Position numbers and translations under genes: made by a program
Notes under the pieces: model-generated
The model's input: only the letters and a program-made list of their open reading frames with translations
What the model was told of the DNA's origin: nothing
The model's database searches: none
Part shown: piece after piece, positions 5,457 to 8,791 of the stretch
Position numbering within the stretch: the stretch's first letter is position 1
How the letters are laid out: each line of letters begins with the position of its first letter
Assembly (NCBI GenBank): GCA_030040815.1
Contig: JASHSZ010000445.1
Span: forward strand, 1 to 8,791
DNA length: 8,791 nt
Direction of reading: 5' to 3'
DNA from: Streptosporangiaceae bacterium
GTDB lineage: Bacteria > Actinomycetota > Actinomycetes > Streptosporangiales > Streptosporangiaceae

Positions 5457-8083
5457 GGCGTCACGCTGTCCGGCTCGCTGTCTCGATCCTGGCCGAAATC
5501 GTCGTGGCCGAGCTGGACGGACGGGGGCGGCACTGCAGGCAGTGACAGCGTCATGGTCAGCCCGCCACCTGGGGTCTCATCGGGTTCCAGCGTGCCGTCC
5601 ATGGCCTCGGTCAGCCCGCGCGACAGGGCCAGACCCAGTCCGACCCCGGTGGTGTTGTCGGTGTCGCCCATTCGCTGGAACGGGATAAAGATCTGGTTCC
5701 ACTGGGCCTCGGGCACGCCCGGACCCCGGTCGATGATCTTGAGCTCGACGCGGTCGTTCAACGCGCTGCCGGTGAGCGCCGGTGGCAAGCCGGGCGGCGA
5801 GTAGCGCAAGGCGTTCGCCGTGAGGTTGGAGATCACGCGCTCCAGGATGGCTGGGTCCACGGCGACCTCCGGCAGGTCGTCGGGGATGCTGAGGGTGACG
5901 TCCCGAGCGGCCGGGCCAAGGTCATCCAGCGACCTGGCGACGATCTCCGACAGATCGGCCGGCCGGGGGAACACCGCGAGCGCGCCGGCCTGCAGCCGGC
6001 TCATGTCAAGCAGGTTGTCCACCAGCCGGGTTAGCTTGTCCAGCGACTCGTCAGCCGTCGCCAGCAGCTCGTCGTGGTCTGCGGCGTCCCACTCGATGTC
6101 GCTGCTGCGTAGGCTCGTGACCGCGGCCTTGGCCGAGGCCAGCGGCGTCCGCAGGTCGTGACTGACGGCGGCGAGCAGGGCGGTGCGCACCCGGTCGGCC
6201 GCCGCGATCGGCTTGGCGGCCTCTGCGGCGGCCGTGAGCCTGCTCTGCTCGAGTACCGCAGCGGCGTACGCGGCGAACGCGCCCAGCACCCGGCGGTCGG
6301 AAGCCGGCAGCGTGCGCCCGCGGAGCGCGAGCACGAGGTTGTCGCTCACCGGCACCTCCACGTCTGCCTCCTCGGGCCGTCCGACCGGCGGCTCGCCCGA
6401 GGCGCCGGCCGCTACCCAGCTCCAGTTGTTCTTTGGCTGGTCGGCCGGCCGCTCGAGCAGGGTGACCGAGTCCATTCCGAACGCTTCGCGCACCCGATCC
6501 AGCACGGCCGACAGGGCGCGCTGGCCTCGCAGCACGCTGCCGGCCGTGGTCGCCAGCAGCTCGGACTCGGCCCCCGCTCTCGCCGCCTGTTTGGTGCGCC
6601 GCGCCGCGGCGTCGACGACCGAGCTGACCGCCAGGCCGACCGCGATGAAGATCACCAGTGCGAGCGTGTTGTTCGCCTGTGCGATCGTCCACTGATGGAT
6701 GGGCGGCGTGAAGTAGTAGTTGAGCAGCAGTGAGCCAGCGACCGCAGCCAGCAGCGCCGGAATGAACCCGCCGACCAGCGCGACTGCGACCACAGCCGCT
6801 AGGAAGACCAGCATGTCGGTGGTCAGGTTGAGGTTGGCGCGCACGCTGGCGAGGACAAGGGTGAGCAGCGGGGTCAACGCGGCCGCCAGCACGTACCCGG
6901 CAATCTGCCGCTCGCGCGTCAGCCCGCCACGAGTCCTCGGCAGGCCGCGGCCGCGGCCTGCCTGGGAGTGGGTGACGATGTGCACGTCGATGTCGCCCGA
7001 CCCGCGGACGGTCCGCATGCTGACGCCGGGCCCGGTCAGCACCGAGGACAGCCAGCTGCGGCGGCTCACCCCGAGGACGAGCTGCGTCGCGTTCTCCGCG
7101 CGGGCGAAGGTCAGCAGCGCGTCCGCGACGTTGTCCCCGACTATCTGGTGATACGTGCCGCCCAGTGACTCGGCCAGCCGCCGCTGATTCGCCAGCGCCG
7201 CCGGATCGGCGCCGGTCAGCCCGTCTGACCTGGTGACGTGGACGGCGAGCAGGTCGCCGCCCGTCGACCTGGCTGCGATCCTGGCCGCACGCCTGATCAG
7301 CGTCTCGCCCTCCGGGCCGCCAGTCAGCGCGACCACGACCCGTTCCCTGGCCTCCCAGGTGCCGTGGATGTCGTGTGCGACGCGGTAGCGCTGCAAACCT
7401 TCGTCGACCTTGTCGGCGAGCCAGAGCAGTGCCAGCTCGCGCAGCGCGGACAGGTTGCCGATGCGGAAGTAGTTGGTCAGCGCGGCGTCGATCTTCTCGG
7501 CCTTGTAGATGTTGCCGTGCGCCATCCGGCGGCGCAGCGCCTCGGCGGTCATGTCGATGAGCTCGACCTGATCGGCGGCGCGAACCACGGCATCGGGGAC
7601 GGTCTCCCGCTGCGGCACGCCGGTGATCTTCTCCACAACGTCGTTGAGCGACTCCAGGTGCTGGATGTTCACGTTCGAGATCACGTCGATGCCGGCGTCC
7701 AGCAGTTCGGCCACGTCCTGCCAGCGCTTGGCGTTGCGGGAGCCGGGCACGTTGGTGTGCGCGAACTCATCCACCAGCGCGACGTCGGGATGCCGGGCCA
7801 GCACCGCGTCGGTGTCCATCTCCTCGAAGGCAGTGCCGCGGTACGGCACCTGCTTGCGCGGGATGATCTCCAGGTCGCCGATCTGCTCCTCGGTGTGCGG
7901 TCGGCCGTGGGTCTCGACGAACGCGACCACCACGTCGGTGCCGCGGTCGCGGCGCCGTTGCCCCTCGTTGAGCATGGCGAACGTCTTGCCGACCCCGGCC
8001 GCGGAGCCCAGGTAGATCCGCAGCTGGCCACGGCTGCCCGGCCGCCGGCCGGCCGTGACGTCCGCCAGACCGTCCGTGCTCAT
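5453..8083 (-). CDS. kdpD: KdpD-like potassium/turgor sensor histidine kinase
   Basis: An 876-residue membrane kinase with the full KdpD architecture (numbering from ATG 8083). The KdpD domain, about 18-230, has the Walker-A-type loop GSAAGVGKT (26-34) and LVDEFAHTN (103-111). A USP domain covers about 248-372, where c-di-AMP binds in some relatives. Four closely spaced membrane segments (about 394-414, 423-440, 441-457, 473-490) are the DUF4118 region. A GAF-like linker (about 515-620) precedes the HisKA domain with phospho-acceptor His642 (SHDLRTPLA). The ATPase domain has N-box NLTANALRYS (753-762), DRGPGVP (785-791) and GVGLGLALS (813-821). All catalytic motifs are intact. I prefer ATG 8083 because AGGAG lies 4 nt upstream; an in-frame GTG at 8137 would add 18 residues but has no ribosome site. 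Its stop overlaps the downstream kdpE-like start by 4 nt. Confidence 0.93.
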   Translation of the reverse strand: MSTDGLADVTAGRRPGSRGQLRIYLGSAAGVGKTFAMLNEGQRRRDRGTDVVVAFVETHGRPHTEEQIGDLEIIPRKQVPYRGTAFEEMDTDAVLARHPDVALVDEFAHTNVPGSRNAKRWQDVAELLDAGIDVISNVNIQHLESLNDVVEKITGVPQRETVPDAVVRAADQVELIDMTAEALRRRMAHGNIYKAEKIDAALTNYFRIGNLSALRELALLWLADKVDEGLQRYRVAHDIHGTWEARERVVVALTGGPEGETLIRRAARIAARSTGGDLLAVHVTRSDGLTGADPAALANQRRLAESLGGTYHQIVGDNVADALLTFARAENATQLVLGVSRRSWLSSVLTGPGVSMRTVRGSGDIDVHIVTHSQAGRGRGLPRTRGGLTRERQIAGYVLAAALTPLLTLVLASVRANLNLTTDMLVFLAAVVAVALVGGFIPALLAAVAGSLLLNYYFTPPIHQWTIAQANNTLALVIFIAVGLAVSSVVDAAARRTKQAARAGAESELLATTAGSVLRGQRALSAVLDRVREAFGMDSVTLLERPADQPKNNWSWVAAGASGEPPVGRPEEADVEVPVSDNLVLALRGRTLPASDRRVLGAFAAYAAAVLEQSRLTAAAEAAKPIAAADRVRTALLAAVSHDLRTPLASAKAAVTSLRSSDIEWDAADHDELLATADESLDKLTRLVDNLLDMSRLQAGALAVFPRPADLSEIVARSLDDLGPAARDVTLSIPDDLPEVAVDPAILERVISNLTANALRYSPPGLPPALTGSALNDRVELKIIDRGPGVPEAQWNQIFIPFQRMGDTDNTTGVGLGLALSRGLTEAMDGTLEPDETPGGGLTMTLSLPAVPPPSVQLGHDDFGQDRDSEPDSVTP

Positions 8084-8085
8084 AA

Positions 8086-8092
8086 CTCTCCT
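8086..8092 (-). promoter_or_regulatory. Ribosome binding site deciding the kdpD start
   Basis: AGGAGAG on the minus strand (AGGAG at 8092-8088) sits 4 nt before the ATG at 8083-8081. The alternative GTG at 8137 has no purine-rich element upstream, so the shorter protein is favoured. Confidence 0.6.
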
Positions 8093-8129
8093 GCTACCGG
8101 CTGGCCGTACCGGCCGCCGGTCACGCTTC

Positions 8130-8138
8130 TTGTCCACA
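8130..8138 (+). other. DnaA-box-like 9-mer upstream of kdpD
   Basis: TTGTCCACA equals the preferred DnaA box of Streptomyces and related high-GC actinobacteria. With the next A it also forms the small palindrome TTGT-CC-ACAA. It is a single box, so this is not an origin; a regulatory or titration role, or chance, are the options. Confidence 0.4.
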
Positions 8139-8215
8139 ATGCCCGGTGATACCGAGGCTAGGCCAGCCTGAGGCGCCCAGACACCACCCGCCTCGGGTCC
8201 ATCATGCCCGGCCTG

Positions 8216-8791
8216 TCACGGCTGGTACCGGTAGCCCATCCCTGGCTCGGTGAGCAGATGCTTCGGCCGGGGCGGGTCGTCCTCCAGCTTGCGGCGCAAC
8301 CCCGCCATGTGGAAACGCAGGTAGTAGGTACGGTCCTCGGCGCCCGGTCCCCACAGCTCGGACAGTAGCCGGCCGGACGGCACCAGCTGACCAGGCGAGC
8401 GCAGCAGGATTTCCAGCATCCGCCACTCGGTCCTGGTCAGGTGGACAGCGGCAGCGGCCTCCGGCCCGCCGCCGTCATCGAGCCGCCGGGTGGCTGACCT
8501 AGCGACCAGGTCAATCGTGGCGTGCCCGATGGTGAATACCTGTTTGCTCGACGGCTGTGCGTCCCGTCGCAGCAAGGCGCGGAGCCTGGCCAGCAACTCC
8601 TCCATCGAGAACGGCTTGGTGACGTAGTCGTCGGCGCCGGCGTCCAGCGCGCCGATCTTGTCGCCGGACCCGGCCCGGCCGGAGAGCACGAGCACCGGCA
8701 CGGCCGTCCAGCCCCGCAGCCGGCGGATGACCTCGTTGCCGTCCATGTCTGGTAGGCCCAGGTCAAGCAGCACGGCGTCCGGCGGTCGCCG
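8216..8791 (-). CDS. Second KdpE-like response regulator (partial, N-terminus outside window)
   Basis: The visible 191 residues continue in frame to the right edge, so the true start lies outside; the GTG at 8773 is an internal Val directly before the phosphorylation strand. Phospho-acceptor Asp is encoded at 8764-8762 (LLDLGLPDMDG), and the receiver's TKPF lysine and a full winged-helix domain ending TEPGMGYRYQP are present. It is a close paralog of the regulator downstream of kdpD: 54 of 75 receiver residues match by hand alignment. Its DNA-binding part differs more, with YYLRFHMAGLRRKLE in the recognition-helix region and its own Gly/Ala-rich insertion (LDDGGGPEAAAA). It lies 132 bp upstream of kdpD on the same strand, so both regulators could be partners of that kinase. 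Whether a second kinase or a kdpFABC operon lies beyond the edge is unknown. Confidence 0.88.
   Translation of the reverse strand, partial: RRPPDAVLLDLGLPDMDGNEVIRRLRGWTAVPVLVLSGRAGSGDKIGALDAGADDYVTKPFSMEELLARLRALLRRDAQPSSKQVFTIGHATIDLVARSATRRLDDGGGPEAAAAVHLTRTEWRMLEILLRSPGQLVPSGRLLSELWGPGAEDRTYYLRFHMAGLRRKLEDDPPRPKHLLTEPGMGYRYQP

Larger units (their letters stand above)
8084..8215 (-). promoter_or_regulatory. Intergenic leader between the upstream regulator and kdpD
   Basis: The 132 bp separating the partial kdpE-like gene from kdpD are long enough for a separate kdpD promoter. Visible elements are a DnaA-box-like TTGTCCACA (8130-8138), GGCCG-TAC-CGGCC (8103-8115), a repeat of GCCGGTA on the minus strand (8101-8095 and 8114-8108), and a 5-bp stem AGGCT/AGCCT (8155-8159 with 8165-8169) that lacks a T-tract. 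I could not assign a convincing -35/-10 pair. The minus-strand TAGCCT (8164-8159) is a possible -10 without a clear partner. Confidence 0.35.

Noticed and set aside
7629..7637. TTCTCCACA as a second DnaA box
   Set aside because: It lies inside kdpD coding sequence, matches only a relaxed consensus, and is explained by ordinary codons.
8103..8121. Overlapping palindromes GGCCG-TAC-CGGCC and ACCGG-CCG-CCGGT as a defined operator
   Set aside because: Arms of 5 bp made almost wholly of G and C are frequent in this composition. They are recorded with the kdpD leader but not claimed as a site.
1..8791. CRISPR arrays, tRNA or rRNA genes, insertion sequences, integrases, phage or defence genes
   Set aside because: Reading both strands showed no regular spacer-repeat array, cloverleaf, transposase-like product or terminal inverted repeats; nearly all of the sequence is covered by ordinary chromosomal genes.

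Overview
The window looks like the chromosome of a high-GC actinobacterium. Base composition is strongly GC-rich, codon third positions are almost all G or C, GTG and TTG starts are common, one gene appears to have a leaderless promoter, and the KdpD/KdpE, Lrp/AsnC and KimA-like proteins have the character of actinobacterial versions. No RNA gene, CRISPR array, insertion sequence or phage gene was seen. No gene-free stretch exceeds 300 bases; the longest gaps are 143 bp (1161-1303) and 132 bp (8084-8215).

Left part (1-2525). The 3' end of an unrecognised gene with a hydrophobic tail enters from the left edge. Convergent to it is a complete ureohydrolase of the agmatinase/arginase family with all metal ligands present. 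Across a 143-bp divergent intergenic region lies a two-gene unit: a PtpB-type tyrosine phosphatase (TTG start) followed 10 nt later by an Lrp/AsnC-family regulator. The arrangement suggests, but does not prove, that the regulator controls the divergent pair and responds to an amino acid or a guanidino compound.

Middle part (2526-4761). An 82-residue tail-anchored membrane protein has an apparent leaderless promoter. It precedes a 611-residue APC-superfamily transporter of the KimA (YdaO) type: 12 membrane segments plus a cytosolic USP-like C-terminal domain. KimA is a proton-coupled potassium importer, so potassium uptake is the best guess.

Right part (4725-8791, minus strand). Reading leftward from the right edge there is a KdpE-like response regulator cut by the window, a complete KdpD sensor kinase, and a second complete KdpE-like regulator coupled to kdpD by a GTGA overlap. 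The two regulators are close paralogs: by hand count, 54 of 75 aligned receiver residues are identical. The last regulator's 3' end overlaps the 3' end of the transporter gene by 37 bp, tail to tail.

Together the middle and right parts form a plausible potassium-homeostasis locus: a KimA-like transporter facing a KdpD kinase flanked by two KdpE-like regulators, with no KdpFABC pump visible here. None of the individual families is new. The points most worth a second look are the duplicated regulator around one kinase, the shared insertion in both DNA-binding domains, the leaderless small membrane protein beside the transporter, and a perfect actinobacterial-type DnaA box upstream of kdpD.
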